8,631 nucleotides of DNA from Chromatiales bacterium (GCA_022360595.1 JAKSCN010000267.1:1-8631), one strand, 5' to 3'. Counted from the stretch's first letter, positions 1-6,252 are shown. The notes: generated by a model not told the origin, from the letters alone. Program-made: numbers and translations.

Positions 1-127
1 GCGTGCAGCTTTCCGCGAGTCCTTCCACGTGGTGGTGGTGGCTTTCCTGCGCCCGCCCAACGTCCTGTTCGAAGCCCAGCACCTGGGCTCTGTACTTGCA
101 GAGCGAGCAGTTCATGGCGGTGTCCCC
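1..127 (-). other. CbiX-type cobaltochelatase C-terminal tail fused in frame to rlmA
   Basis: The last ~40 residues of the minus-strand frame read MNCSLC, then KYRAQVLGFEQDVG, then QESHHHHVEG. MxCxxC followed by a His-rich stretch is the known C-terminal feature of long CbiX (sirohydrochlorin cobaltochelatase of the anaerobic cobalamin pathway), where it is thought to hold an Fe-S centre. From memory, tails of the form CKYR...GFE..VG..Q.SHHHHVxG are typical of that family. Nothing of the CbiX catalytic domain is present upstream, because the frame is RlmA up to residue ~236. The two families share a similar stretch here: an RlmA codon run for A-M-N-L-L-A-L would match the observed bases with a single one-base indel, so the join could sit on microhomology. 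A natural deletion fusion and an assembly misjoin at a contig edge fit equally well. Family assignment is from recall, not a search. Confidence 0.5.
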
Positions 128-829
128 CCGCTGCACATGGATGCTGTAATGGAGTTCACCCCGTGTGGTGTGGATCAGGTGATCCAGTTCAGCCGGCTTG
201 GGTGTATGGGGCTGCGGCTGGTCATAGACCTGCTCACGCAACTTGAACAGGTGCTGGGGGCCTGGATGAACGTTGATAAAGCATCCGTTATCTTTTAGCA
301 CCCGCGCCACCTCTGCCGTTGAGAAGGGTGAAAAGACACAATAGACCAGATCCACACTTTTATCGGGCAACGGCAGACGGTTGTTGCTGGCCACGGCAAA
401 GCTACTGTCACGGTAGCGCTTGGCCGCCATGCGTACCGCCTCCTTGGAGATGTCCACAGCCGCCAGGGCAGGGGAGAACGCTTCGAGTGCTTGCCTGATA
501 CGTCCACCGTAGTAGCCTTCACCACAACCGATATCGAGCAGTTGAACCGGCTTGTCGCTGCGGCTCAGTCTGGCGCTGCAGATGTCTGCAATTTGATCGG
601 CCAGTCGGTCGTAATATCCCTGTTCCAGGAAGGCGCGCCGGCTGCGTGACATCATCTTGTCATCACCAGGGTTGCTACTGCTTCTCTGGTTGGCCAGCAG
701 TAGATTGACGTAACCCTCTTTAGCCAGATCGAAAGCGTGTCCCTCACTACAGCGAAACGTTCTTGCGTTGAGAGTGAGTGGATTCTGGCAGACTGGGCAG
801 CGCCAGGGTGCGTGGCTGATTTGGGTCAT
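1..829 (-). CDS. rlmA: 23S rRNA (guanine-N1)-methyltransferase RlmA, partial, with a foreign-looking C-terminus
   Basis: RlmA (RrmA) uses S-adenosylmethionine to methylate N1 of G745 in 23S rRNA, in the cytoplasm. The gene is open from ATG at 829 to the left edge (276 codons, no stop). Seen: an N-terminal zinc finger with C11, C14, C27 and H31, the same C-C-C-H layout as E. coli RlmA; the family signature FDLAKEGYVNLL at 33-44; NPGDDKMM at 53-60; the SAM-binding loop LLDIGCGEGYY at 97-107; and VDISKEAVRMAAKRY at 125-139. RlmA similarity continues to about GELHYSIHVQRGD (224-236). From residue ~238 the expected LLxMTPFxWRA ending is missing and the residues are instead MNCSLCKYRAQ...SHHHHVEG, which belongs to another family (see separate entry). 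E. coli RlmA is 269 residues, so this protein should already have ended near here. The gene lies 40 nt after nudC on the same strand and is probably co-transcribed. Function of residues 1-235 is near certain; whether the gene is intact is doubtful. Confidence 0.88.
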   Translation of the reverse strand, partial: MTQISHAPWRCPVCQNPLTLNARTFRCSEGHAFDLAKEGYVNLLLANQRSSSNPGDDKMMSRSRRAFLEQGYYDRLADQIADICSARLSRSDKPVQLLDIGCGEGYYGGRIRQALEAFSPALAAVDISKEAVRMAAKRYRDSSFAVASNNRLPLPDKSVDLVYCVFSPFSTAEVARVLKDNGCFINVHPGPQHLFKLREQVYDQPQPHTPKPAELDHLIHTTRGELHYSIHVQRGDTAMNCSLCKYRAQVLGFEQDVGRAQESHHHHVEGLAESCT

Positions 830-869
830 GGACTCTTGTTACCCATTTGTTGGTTAGTGTAGACAGGCT

Positions 870-1793
870 CTAGGCGGGAAGCTTGCCAGCCAGCCAATCC
901 TGGATCAGTTGATAGGCGATAGAGTCACGGCTGGGCAGGAGAAAACCGTCAATAGTGTTGTTGATTAGTGCATCCCGATCAAACCACGCGGCGGACTCCA
1001 GCTCATTATCAAGAAGGGTGATGTCGAAACTGGTGGCGCGGGCGTAGAAGCCAAGCATGATCGATGCGGGGAAAGGCCAGGCTTGGGAGGAGTGGTACCC
1101 AATATCGGTAATCTCCAATCCAACCTCCTCTTTGACCTCGCGCTTGACTGCATCCTCCAGGCTCTCTCCCGGCTCGACATAGCCGGCCAGTACGGAGTGG
1201 CGCCCTGGAGGCCAGGCAGCTTGTCTGCCGAGCAGGCAACGATCACCGTCGTGGATCAGCATAATCACTGCCGGTTCAATGCGCGGAAAGAGCTTATTGC
1301 CGCAGTTGCTGCTATCGCATAGGCGTTGGTGTCCGGCTTGGCTGAGTTGAGTCGGTTCACCACAGCGATTACAGAAACGATGGCTATCATGCCAGAGCAC
1401 CATAGCGCGGGCATAGGCTAAGCGTGCACCCGTGGGAAAGTCGAGCAGATTACCAAAGCGGCGCAGATCAAGCCATTCAGCCTCATCGATCATCGTCAAG
1501 TGTTGCGCCGGATTCTCCAGGTGGGATATGTCGATGACGAACCACGGCTGTTGCTCGCGATTCAGCCCCAGGAAAATGGGTTCGACGCTATCGGTGAGCA
1601 GCGCCTCGCAGGTTTTTGGATCGCAAATCAGTGGTCGATTACCGGCCACCACCGGGTGCTTGCCCCGCCAGACTGGCAGAATGGCGCAGTCGGCTCTCTG
1701 CAGTGCAGCGGTAAGCCAATCACTATCGTCGCGTCGCTCACTGGTGCGATCCAGCTTGCAGCCGGTGTAATAGTTAAGTGTGGTGTTTATCAA
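870..1793 (-). CDS. nudC: NAD(+)/NADH diphosphatase NudC (Nudix, zinc-containing)
   Basis: NudC hydrolyses NADH or NAD+ to NMN(H) and AMP and removes NAD caps from RNA in the cytoplasm. The 307-residue protein has a variable N-terminal domain (1-~135), a zinc ribbon with C141, C144, C159 and C164, and a complete Nudix box at 204-226 (G204, E210, R218-E219, E222-E223, G225) fitting Gx5Ex7REUxEExGU exactly. The NADH-family hallmark follows as SQAWPFPAS at 236-244; most members have SQPWPFPxS, so one proline is replaced by alanine. It is longer than E. coli NudC (257 residues), mainly at the N-terminus. The start is TTG at 1793-1791, overlapping the rhtB stop as TTGA, with an AAGG ribosome site six bases upstream (minus strand). 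No internal ATG lies before residue 101, so TTG is the credible start. The overlap implies translational coupling to rhtB. Confidence 0.95.
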   Translation of the reverse strand: MINTTLNYYTGCKLDRTSERRDDSDWLTAALQRADCAILPVWRGKHPVVAGNRPLICDPKTCEALLTDSVEPIFLGLNREQQPWFVIDISHLENPAQHLTMIDEAEWLDLRRFGNLLDFPTGARLAYARAMVLWHDSHRFCNRCGEPTQLSQAGHQRLCDSSNCGNKLFPRIEPAVIMLIHDGDRCLLGRQAAWPPGRHSVLAGYVEPGESLEDAVKREVKEEVGLEITDIGYHSSQAWPFPASIMLGFYARATSFDITLLDNELESAAWFDRDALINNTIDGFLLPSRDSIAYQLIQDWLAGKLPA

Positions 1794-2416
1794 CGTGAGC
1801 CTTGGTAGCTGGCCATGAGTGCCGCGGCCCCCATGAAGAGAGAGCCGAATATACGATTTTGCCAGCGCTGGTGTCTTTCGCTCTTCATCCAGCGGGTCAG
1901 GTTTGCCGCCAGAGTGGCGTAACCAAGCATCACCGCTGTATCGACAACCAACAGGGTGCTGCCCATGATGGCGAATTGCTCAAACTGTCTATCGCTGGTG
2001 GGGTCAAGAAACTGGGGGAACAGGGCCACCAGGAAGATGGTCGCCTTGGGATTGGTGATGTTGACCAACACTGCTTTCCAAAATTTGACTTTGGCGCTCT
2101 CCTGGCGTGTCGCCACTGATGTCAGTGAGAGTGGCGCCTCCCGGAATTTGCTATAACCCAGCCAGATCAAGTAGACGACGCCGATCCATTTGATGATGGA
2201 GAAGGCGAGATTGGAGGAGGCGATCAGTGCGCCCAGGCCAATACCCACCAGAACAATCTGGATGCCAAAGCCCAACTGCAGGCCAAGAATAGCAGGCAGG
2301 GTTTGACGCACCCCGTAGCGCATACCATTGCTCATTGTGTTGACCGCGCCGGCCCCTGGCGAGAGAGAAATCAGCACTGCAGCCAGAAAAAAGGCGAACC
2401 AGATATCAATATTCAT
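1790..2416 (-). CDS. rhtB: Homoserine/homoserine lactone efflux protein, RhtB/LysE family
   Basis: Inner-membrane exporter of the LysE/RhtB superfamily. The E. coli homologue pumps out homoserine, homoserine lactone and related amino acids. The protein has 208 residues (E. coli RhtB 206) and several hydrophobic helices (about 5-25, 40-64, 70-88, 115-137, 150-172, 188-204). Diagnostic motifs are LSPGAGAVNTMSNG at 18-31, IKWIGVVYLIWLGY at 75-88, VNITNPKATIFLVALFPQF at 118-136, and VDTAVMLGYATLA at 158-170. These match E. coli RhtB closely over the whole length, more so than RhtA or LysE proper; substrate remains inferred. It is the first gene of the minus-strand cluster rhtB-nudC-rlmA and diverges from dsbC. 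The ATG at 2416 has no clear Shine-Dalgarno, so expression may be low or leader-dependent. No functional link between efflux, NAD decapping and rRNA methylation is obvious. Confidence 0.88.
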   Translation of the reverse strand: MNIDIWFAFFLAAVLISLSPGAGAVNTMSNGMRYGVRQTLPAILGLQLGFGIQIVLVGIGLGALIASSNLAFSIIKWIGVVYLIWLGYSKFREAPLSLTSVATRQESAKVKFWKAVLVNITNPKATIFLVALFPQFLDPTSDRQFEQFAIMGSTLLVVDTAVMLGYATLAANLTRWMKSERHQRWQNRIFGSLFMGAAALMASYQGSR

Positions 2417-2510
2417 CTATGCAAATTCACATTGAGCAGACAAGTAACGTTGGTGATCCCGGCAATTTATCTTAAACTTGGCGGCGGTTTTCTGTAGACA
2501 GACAGAGTAA

Positions 2511-2523
2511 CGGAATGTTTCCG
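2511..2523. repeat. Short inverted repeat in the rhtB/dsbC divergent region
   Basis: CGGAA-TGT-TTCCG, a perfect 5-bp inverted repeat with a 3-bp spacer. It lies just upstream of the putative dsbC promoter and inside the 157-bp divergent intergenic region. It could be a small operator for either gene. An arm of five bases is short enough to occur by chance. Confidence 0.25.
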
Positions 2524-2527
2524 CGAT

Positions 2528-2556
2528 TTGTTTGTCATACGGTATTTGGATATAAA
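2528..2556 (+). promoter_or_regulatory. Possible sigma-70 promoter for dsbC
   Basis: A TATAAA box at 2551-2556 stands 18 nt before the dsbC ATG. A weak TTGTTT lies 17 bp upstream of it (2528-2533). A better -35-like TTGTCA at 2532-2537 has only 13 bp of spacing, too short. The -10 is reasonable and the -35 is poor, so this is tentative. The ribosome site before ATG 2574 is also weak (CGAG at 2563-2566). Confidence 0.35.
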
Positions 2557-2573
2557 CACTAACGAGCCCCTAT

Positions 2574-3302
2574 ATGAAGAAAATCATACCACTTTTTCTT
2601 GGCATGCTGTTGCCCCTTTGCGCTGTTGCTGATCAGCAGAGCGATATTCAATTGCTGAAAGATAACATGGCGAAAGAGATGGCCGATGTTGTTGTTGACG
2701 ATGTGCAGGCGACCCCTGTTACCGGTCTTTATCAGCTCACGTCAGGATCGCGGATCTTCTATCTGACGCCTGATCTGAAATATGCTTTTCGCGGCAGCCT
2801 GATCGATCTGGATAATCAGGTTGATATCACTGCTGAAGAGCAGGGCAAGTTGTCGATGAAATTCATTGAGAAGCTTGGCGATGAGAAGATGGTGGTTTTC
2901 GGACCGAAAGAGGGCAAAGCTGAGCGCACGATCACCGTTTTTACCGATACCTCTTGCCCCTATTGCGCGCGTCTGCACGAAGAGGTGCCGCAGCTCAACG
3001 AAGCCGGTATTCGGGTGCGTTATCTGCTCTATCCCAGAGCAGGCATAGGCTCAGACGCCTACAAAGTACTGCAGAGCGCCTGGTGTGCTGAAGATAAACA
3101 GCAAGCGCTGAGCGATGCCAAGAATGGCAAAAATATTGAAGAGAAGAGCTGCGATAACCCTATCGCTGAAACCATTCAGTTAGCACGAGAGGTTGGGTTG
3201 CAAGGTACACCGCTGATCTTTACCGATGCTGGCGTGATGGTGAGCGGTTATCGCCCGGCCAATATCCTGATCGAGAGTGTGAAGAGCAGTAAGCCACTCT
3301 GA
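2574..3302 (+). CDS. dsbC: Periplasmic thiol:disulfide isomerase DsbC
   Basis: DsbC is a dimeric periplasmic isomerase that reshuffles wrong disulfides and is kept reduced by DsbD. The 242-residue precursor (E. coli 236) begins with a signal peptide MKKIIPLFLGMLLPLCAVA, probable cleavage after A19. The N-terminal dimerisation domain covers about 25-85, with the typical GLYQL...FYLTPDLKYAFRGSLIDL pattern at 51-79. A linker leads to the thioredoxin-fold domain with the active site CPYC at 128-131 and cis-proline T212-P213. A second cysteine pair, C171 and C193, matches the structural disulfide of DsbC. The active site is CPYC rather than CGYC of E. coli DsbC; this variant occurs in the family but is expected to alter redox potential. 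The gene stands alone between a divergent promoter region and an intrinsic terminator. The paralogue DsbG is the alternative, but length and motifs favour DsbC. Confidence 0.92.
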   Translation: MKKIIPLFLGMLLPLCAVADQQSDIQLLKDNMAKEMADVVVDDVQATPVTGLYQLTSGSRIFYLTPDLKYAFRGSLIDLDNQVDITAEEQGKLSMKFIEKLGDEKMVVFGPKEGKAERTITVFTDTSCPYCARLHEEVPQLNEAGIRVRYLLYPRAGIGSDAYKVLQSAWCAEDKQQALSDAKNGKNIEEKSCDNPIAETIQLAREVGLQGTPLIFTDAGVMVSGYRPANILIESVKSSKPL

Positions 3303-3325
3303 TTTTCGCCTCATAACCGGGTACT

Positions 3326-3354
3326 AAAAAGGGCTCATTTTAGAGCCCTTTTTT
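3326..3354 (+). terminator. Intrinsic terminator after dsbC
   Basis: GGGCTC (3331-3336), a six-base loop, GAGCCC (3343-3348), then six T (3349-3354). The stem is flanked by AAAAA on the left (3326-3330), which can extend pairing with the T run. It lies 24 nt past the dsbC stop and is a classic Rho-independent terminator, separating dsbC from the next gene. Confidence 0.92.
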
Positions 3355-3374
3355 ATTGCCTATCAAGGAGATAT

Positions 3375-3443
3375 ATGACCCTATTGGAAATAATCGCAGT
3401 TGCGCCCGCCGACAGATTCGGAGAAACTCGAACGGCATTATAA
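3375..3443 (+). CDS. Possible 22-residue small ORF or leader peptide
   Basis: ATG at 3375 is preceded at four bases by AAGGAG (3365-3370), a strong ribosome site. The frame reads MTLLEIIAVAPADRF and continues to TAA at 3441-3443 (22 residues). It sits between the dsbC terminator and the exported protein gene, whose own ribosome site lies 37 nt after this stop. The peptide has no cysteine, no runs of one amino acid typical of attenuator leaders, and only a short hydrophobic start. It could be a regulatory leader, a real micropeptide, or the decayed start of a longer gene. The only evidence is a well-placed ribosome site and an open frame too short to carry statistical weight. Confidence 0.3.
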   Translation: MTLLEIIAVAPADRFGETRTAL

Positions 3444-3480
3444 AAAACTGATTCCACTGAGGATCAGAACTATCCACAAA

Positions 3481-3495
3481 AAGGAGGTATCAATG
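3481..3495 (+). promoter_or_regulatory. Strong ribosome-binding site that fixes the start of the exported protein
   Basis: AAGGAGG at 3481-3487 with five bases to ATG 3493 is nearly a full anti-Shine-Dalgarno match. It selects this start over an in-frame TTG at 3400, which would put a charged 31-residue extension before the signal peptide. Confidence 0.85.
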
Positions 3496-4377
3496 ATACG
3501 CAAAATGTCACTGGTATGGCTGGTGCTGGCGTTATGGTTTGCCGGTATCGCCAATGTAGTCGCAGATGAAGTTCGTTATCGTCCCTTTACTCTGGCATCT
3601 ACCAGTCCAGGCAGTGTGTCCGATAAACTTGCTGGGGTTCGCGCATCCTTGCAGCAGAATGGTTTCGAGATTGCCGGTGAATATGCGCCTTACCCCGGCG
3701 CCCATATTTTGATTGTCACCAATGCGGAGATGCGAAAGAGCGCTGCTGGTTCTGACCACGGCGGGTTTGGCGCCGCGGCGCGGGTTGCGTTGACCGAGAG
3801 CAACGGGCAGGTGCAGGTCAGCTACACATCGCCCGGCTGGATGACCAATGTCTACCGCATGAACGGTGATGGTGAAGCAGTAGCTAGAAAGTTGGCCGCT
3901 GCCTTGGGCAGTGCGAAGGGCTTTGGATCAGAAGGGGGGCGGAAAGTGGCCAATCTGCGCGAATATCACTACATGATGTTTATGCCCTATTTCGATGATC
4001 AGGTGACCCTGGCTGAATACGCCGGCTATAAAGAGGCCCTGGCGGCAGTCAATAAGGCGCTGTCGACTGGCCAAGGCGGTTCAAGCAAGGTCTACCAGAT
4101 CGATATCCCTGGCAAAGAGGAGACGCTGATTGGTGTTGCGCTGAAACAGGGGGAGGGCGCTGATGCAACGGTGATGGCTACCACGGATCAGGGTGAGTTG
4201 AAGCACACTGCCCATCTCCCTTACGAGATACTGGTGTCGGGCAGTAAGGTCTATATGCTGCACGGTAAGTTTCGGATCGCCCAGAGTTTTCCCGATCTGA
4301 CCATGGGAACCTTCATGAAGATCTCCGGCGCACCGGATGCCATTGAGGCTTCGTTGCGCGCCGCTGCGGGGAATTAG
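3493..4377 (+). CDS. Exported protein of unknown function, possibly DUF302-like N-terminal half
   Basis: I do not recognise a characterised function. From ATG 3493 the product has 294 residues. It starts with a Sec signal peptide (MIRKMSLVWLVLALWFAGIANVVA, likely cleaved after A24), so it is periplasmic or secreted. The mature part contains no cysteine. Residues ~42-135 (KLAGVRASLQQNGFEIAGEY, then HILIVTN at 71-77) follow the alternating helix/strand pattern of the DUF302 (TT1751-like) fold; that is a weak, pattern-level suggestion. A middle segment has an aromatic and methionine-rich motif REYHYMMFMPYFDD at 156-169. The C-terminal part (198-290) has IDIPGKEE at 203-210, AHLPYEILVSG at 240-250 and a final helix PDAIEASLRAAAG. 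From memory, similar unnamed proteins occur in sulfur-oxidising gammaproteobacteria. It ends 22 bp from the convergent cmoB stop and may be monocistronic or share a transcript with the small ORF at 3375. Confidence 0.82.
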   Translation: MIRKMSLVWLVLALWFAGIANVVADEVRYRPFTLASTSPGSVSDKLAGVRASLQQNGFEIAGEYAPYPGAHILIVTNAEMRKSAAGSDHGGFGAAARVALTESNGQVQVSYTSPGWMTNVYRMNGDGEAVARKLAAALGSAKGFGSEGGRKVANLREYHYMMFMPYFDDQVTLAEYAGYKEALAAVNKALSTGQGGSSKVYQIDIPGKEETLIGVALKQGEGADATVMATTDQGELKHTAHLPYEILVSGSKVYMLHGKFRIAQSFPDLTMGTFMKISGAPDAIEASLRAAAGN

Positions 4378-4388
4378 CAGAGTGGACG

Positions 4389-4420
4389 GTGATTGCCAAT
4401 CACGGGCGATTGGCAATCAC
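4389..4420. repeat. 13-bp perfect inverted repeat between convergent genes
   Basis: GTGATTGCCAATC at 4389-4401 pairs with GATTGGCAATCAC at 4408-4420 across a six-base loop. It lies just past the exported-protein stop and covers the last six cmoB codons and its stop. Neither side is followed by a T run, so it is not a textbook intrinsic terminator. It could still act as a bidirectional transcript-end stabiliser or a protein-binding site. Confidence 0.75.
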
Positions 4421-5380
4421 TACCGCCCGCTTGGGCGCGGGATATCCCTCTACGGTCTTGGTTGAGTCGTTCGGGTCCAGGTAGTCGTTCAGGGACTCGA
4501 AAGTCATCCACTCAGTAGCGTGCTGCTCTTCTGTTGTTGTCACATTAGTATCCACAACACGCACGTTTGTATAGCCGCAACGCTCCATCCAACCTACCAG
4601 TGTGGCTGCTGTTGGGATAAACCAGACGTTTCGCATCTTCGAATAACGGCCTTTGGGAACCAGTGATTCACCTTCAGCACCATCGATAATCAGTGTATCG
4701 AGCACCAGTTCGCCACCAGGAGAGAGTGCACCCTTTAATTCTAATAAGTGGTCGATAGGGGAGCGGCGGTGGTAGAGCACTCCCATGGAGAAGACGGTAT
4801 CAAAGGCGCTCAGCTCGGCAGGGATCGCCTCCACGCCGAGAGGAATAAAGTGGACTGGCCACTGTTTTCCGAAGAAGTGTTTGACGGTGAGAAACTGGGC
4901 GAGAAAGAGTTGGCTCGGATCGAGACCGATCACCAGCTCAGCTCCGGCTCCCGCCATACGCCAGCAGTGGTAGCCGCTGCCACAGCCGATATCCAGCACT
5001 TTGCGTCCCTTCAGTGGTGCGATGTGGGGTTCAAGGCGATCCCACTTCCAGTCGGAGCGCCACTCGGTTTCAATATGCACGCCGTGAAGGTTGTAGGGAC
5101 CCTTACGCCAGGGACTGAGTGTCAGAAGCTGCTGCTTTAAGGTGTGTTGCTGCTCCGGTGAGAGGGGCGTTTCACTGCTGACACTGATCAGACCTGTGTT
5201 GAGGTCAACCTTATCGGCTGCCAGCTTTGGCAAGTTGTCTATCGTCTCCAACCAATTTTGCAGATTGCCGTGCAGGTAGTCGGCAAAACGCTCCTCTAAC
5301 TGGGCAGGTAGCTGTTCAGCCCAGACCGCCAGCGGCTCGTGGGACTGCATGATATCGAACAGGGGCTGGTAGTTGATCAT
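4400..5380 (-). CDS. cmoB: tRNA U34 carboxymethyltransferase CmoB
   Basis: CmoB transfers the carboxymethyl group of carboxy-S-adenosylmethionine, made by CmoA, to 5-hydroxyuridine at tRNA position 34, giving cmo5U and widening wobble reading. From ATG 5380 the protein has 326 residues (E. coli 323). Key motifs: LSPWRKGP at 88-95, EWRSDWKWDR at 106-115, SAM-fold loop LDIGCGSGYH at 129-138, GLDPSQLFL at 152-160, FSMGVLYHRRSP at 197-208, VTTTEEQ at 280-286 and EGYPAPKRAV at 311-320. The residues known in E. coli to hold the cofactor carboxylate (K91, W105, K110, Y200, R315) correspond to K93, W107, K112, Y203 and R318, all conserved. An in-frame upstream ATG at 5413 would add 11 residues lying inside cmoA; the 5380 start gives the usual length and an ATGA overlap with the cmoA stop, implying translational coupling. 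Confidence 0.95.
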   Translation of the reverse strand: MINYQPLFDIMQSHEPLAVWAEQLPAQLEERFADYLHGNLQNWLETIDNLPKLAADKVDLNTGLISVSSETPLSPEQQHTLKQQLLTLSPWRKGPYNLHGVHIETEWRSDWKWDRLEPHIAPLKGRKVLDIGCGSGYHCWRMAGAGAELVIGLDPSQLFLAQFLTVKHFFGKQWPVHFIPLGVEAIPAELSAFDTVFSMGVLYHRRSPIDHLLELKGALSPGGELVLDTLIIDGAEGESLVPKGRYSKMRNVWFIPTAATLVGWMERCGYTNVRVVDTNVTTTEEQHATEWMTFESLNDYLDPNDSTKTVEGYPAPKRAVVIANRP

Positions 5381-6111
5381 ACTCGGGCGATCAGGGAGAC
5401 AAAATTGAAACATTGAAACCAGAGGTCGGCACGGCTGAAGCCTGCGTTTTCCAGACGCTGGAAGTGCTGCTCCAGGGTTTCAGGAATAAGTACATTCTCC
5501 AATGCCGTCCGTTTTTGGCTGATCTCCAGGTCGTTGTAGCCGTTGGCGCGTTTGAAGGCGTGGTGCATGTCGATCTGCAGCGACTCTTCAGTGCTGTCGG
5601 TAAAGGCGATCTTCTCGGACAGAATCAGAATGCCGCCCGGGCGTAATCCGCTGCGAATCTTCTTGAGTAGCGCCAGTCGCTGAGTAGTCTCGATAAATTG
5701 CAAAGTGAAATTGAGTATCACCATGGAGGCGTTGCTGATCTCACTGTCCAGCACATTTTCACAGATGAACTGGACAGGTGTCCGCGCCGACTCTGATGAG
5801 AGACGCTGCTGGGCCTGATCGAGCATCTCCCGGGAGTTGTCGATGGCGTGGATTTCGCAGCCCGGGGCTGTGATGCCTTCCTGCGCCGCCAGGGATGAAG
5901 CGCCGAGAGAGCAGCCCAGATCGTAGACCCGGCTATTGGGCTGTACGTACTCTGCCGCCAGTACACCGGTCATGGCGATCACGGTGGGATAGCCCGGAAC
6001 GGAGCGCTTGATCATGTCCGGGAAAACCTCGGCCACCCGGTGATCGAATACAAAACTGTCCACTTTCTCCAGTTGAGTGGCGTAGATACTGTCTTTTCCT
6101 GGTCGGTTCAT
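5377..6111 (-). CDS. cmoA: Carboxy-S-adenosyl-L-methionine synthase CmoA
   Basis: CmoA converts SAM and prephenate to carboxy-SAM and phenylpyruvate, supplying CmoB for tRNA wobble modification. From ATG 6111 it has 244 residues (E. coli 247). Motifs: FDHRVAEVFPDMIKRSVPGY at 22-41, YDLGCSLGASSL at 63-74 (nucleotide loop), AIDNSREML at 89-97, NASMVILNFTLQF at 127-139, LSEKIAF at 164-170, MHHAFKRANGYNDLEISQKR at 182-201, and WFQCFNF at 231-237. The ISQKR arginine (201) matches the conserved arginine reported to contact the carboxylate. In-frame starts also exist at 6129 (ATG) and 6186 (GTG). I chose 6111 because it aligns with the E. coli N-terminus and leaves a leader after the TATAAT box at 6146-6151; the GTG lies upstream of that box. 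No start has a strong Shine-Dalgarno. The stop overlaps the cmoB start. Confidence 0.94.
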   Translation of the reverse strand: MNRPGKDSIYATQLEKVDSFVFDHRVAEVFPDMIKRSVPGYPTVIAMTGVLAAEYVQPNSRVYDLGCSLGASSLAAQEGITAPGCEIHAIDNSREMLDQAQQRLSSESARTPVQFICENVLDSEISNASMVILNFTLQFIETTQRLALLKKIRSGLRPGGILILSEKIAFTDSTEESLQIDMHHAFKRANGYNDLEISQKRTALENVLIPETLEQHFQRLENAGFSRADLWFQCFNFVSLIARV

Positions 6112-6145
6112 GGCGGCTTGACTGGTCATGTAGAAAAGTGGGCCG

Positions 6146-6151
6146 ATTATA
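6146..6151 (-). promoter_or_regulatory. -10 box of the cmoAB promoter
   Basis: The minus strand reads GGTATAATCGG, a perfect TATAAT, 34 bases before the chosen cmoA ATG. It lies between the hairpin closing the upstream chemoreceptor gene and cmoA. No good -35 (TTGACA-like) is present at 16-18 bp, so strength or activator need is unknown. Confidence 0.5.
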
Positions 6152-6199
6152 CCGCTTTGGGAAGTGGTTTGGGGGGAGTTAAGCACGTGGGTGAAATAT

Positions 6200-6232
6200 T
6201 CTCCCCGCTGCTCTAGTGAGACAGCGGGGGGA
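6200..6232 (-). terminator. Hairpin at the end of the chemoreceptor transcript
   Basis: On the minus strand CCCCGCTG (6229-6222) pairs with CAGCGGGG (6210-6203) across an 11-base loop that can itself form a 3-bp stem. The 3' side continues as AGAATATTT, only a weak U-rich tail. It lies about 20 nt past the chemoreceptor stop. Probably a moderate intrinsic terminator that separates mcp from cmoAB. Confidence 0.6.
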
Positions 6233-6252
6233 TGGGGTTGGGTTCGGTCGAA

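Noticed and set aside
29..298. Plus-strand 89-codon ORF at the left edge
   Set aside because: Antisense to rlmA, whose conserved motifs define the coding strand.
3400..3492. N-terminal extension of the exported protein from TTG 3400
   Set aside because: It would bury the signal peptide behind 31 charged residues, whereas ATG 3493 has a near-perfect ribosome site and begins exactly at the signal peptide.
5381..5413. cmoB start at ATG 5413
   Set aside because: Adds 11 residues not found in the family and lies inside cmoA; the ATGA overlap at 5377-5380 gives the usual length.
6112..6186. cmoA start at GTG 6186 or ATG 6129
   Set aside because: The GTG is upstream of the TATAAT box and the 6129 ATG leaves only about 10 nt of leader; 6111 matches the known N-terminus. 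The 6129 start cannot be fully excluded.
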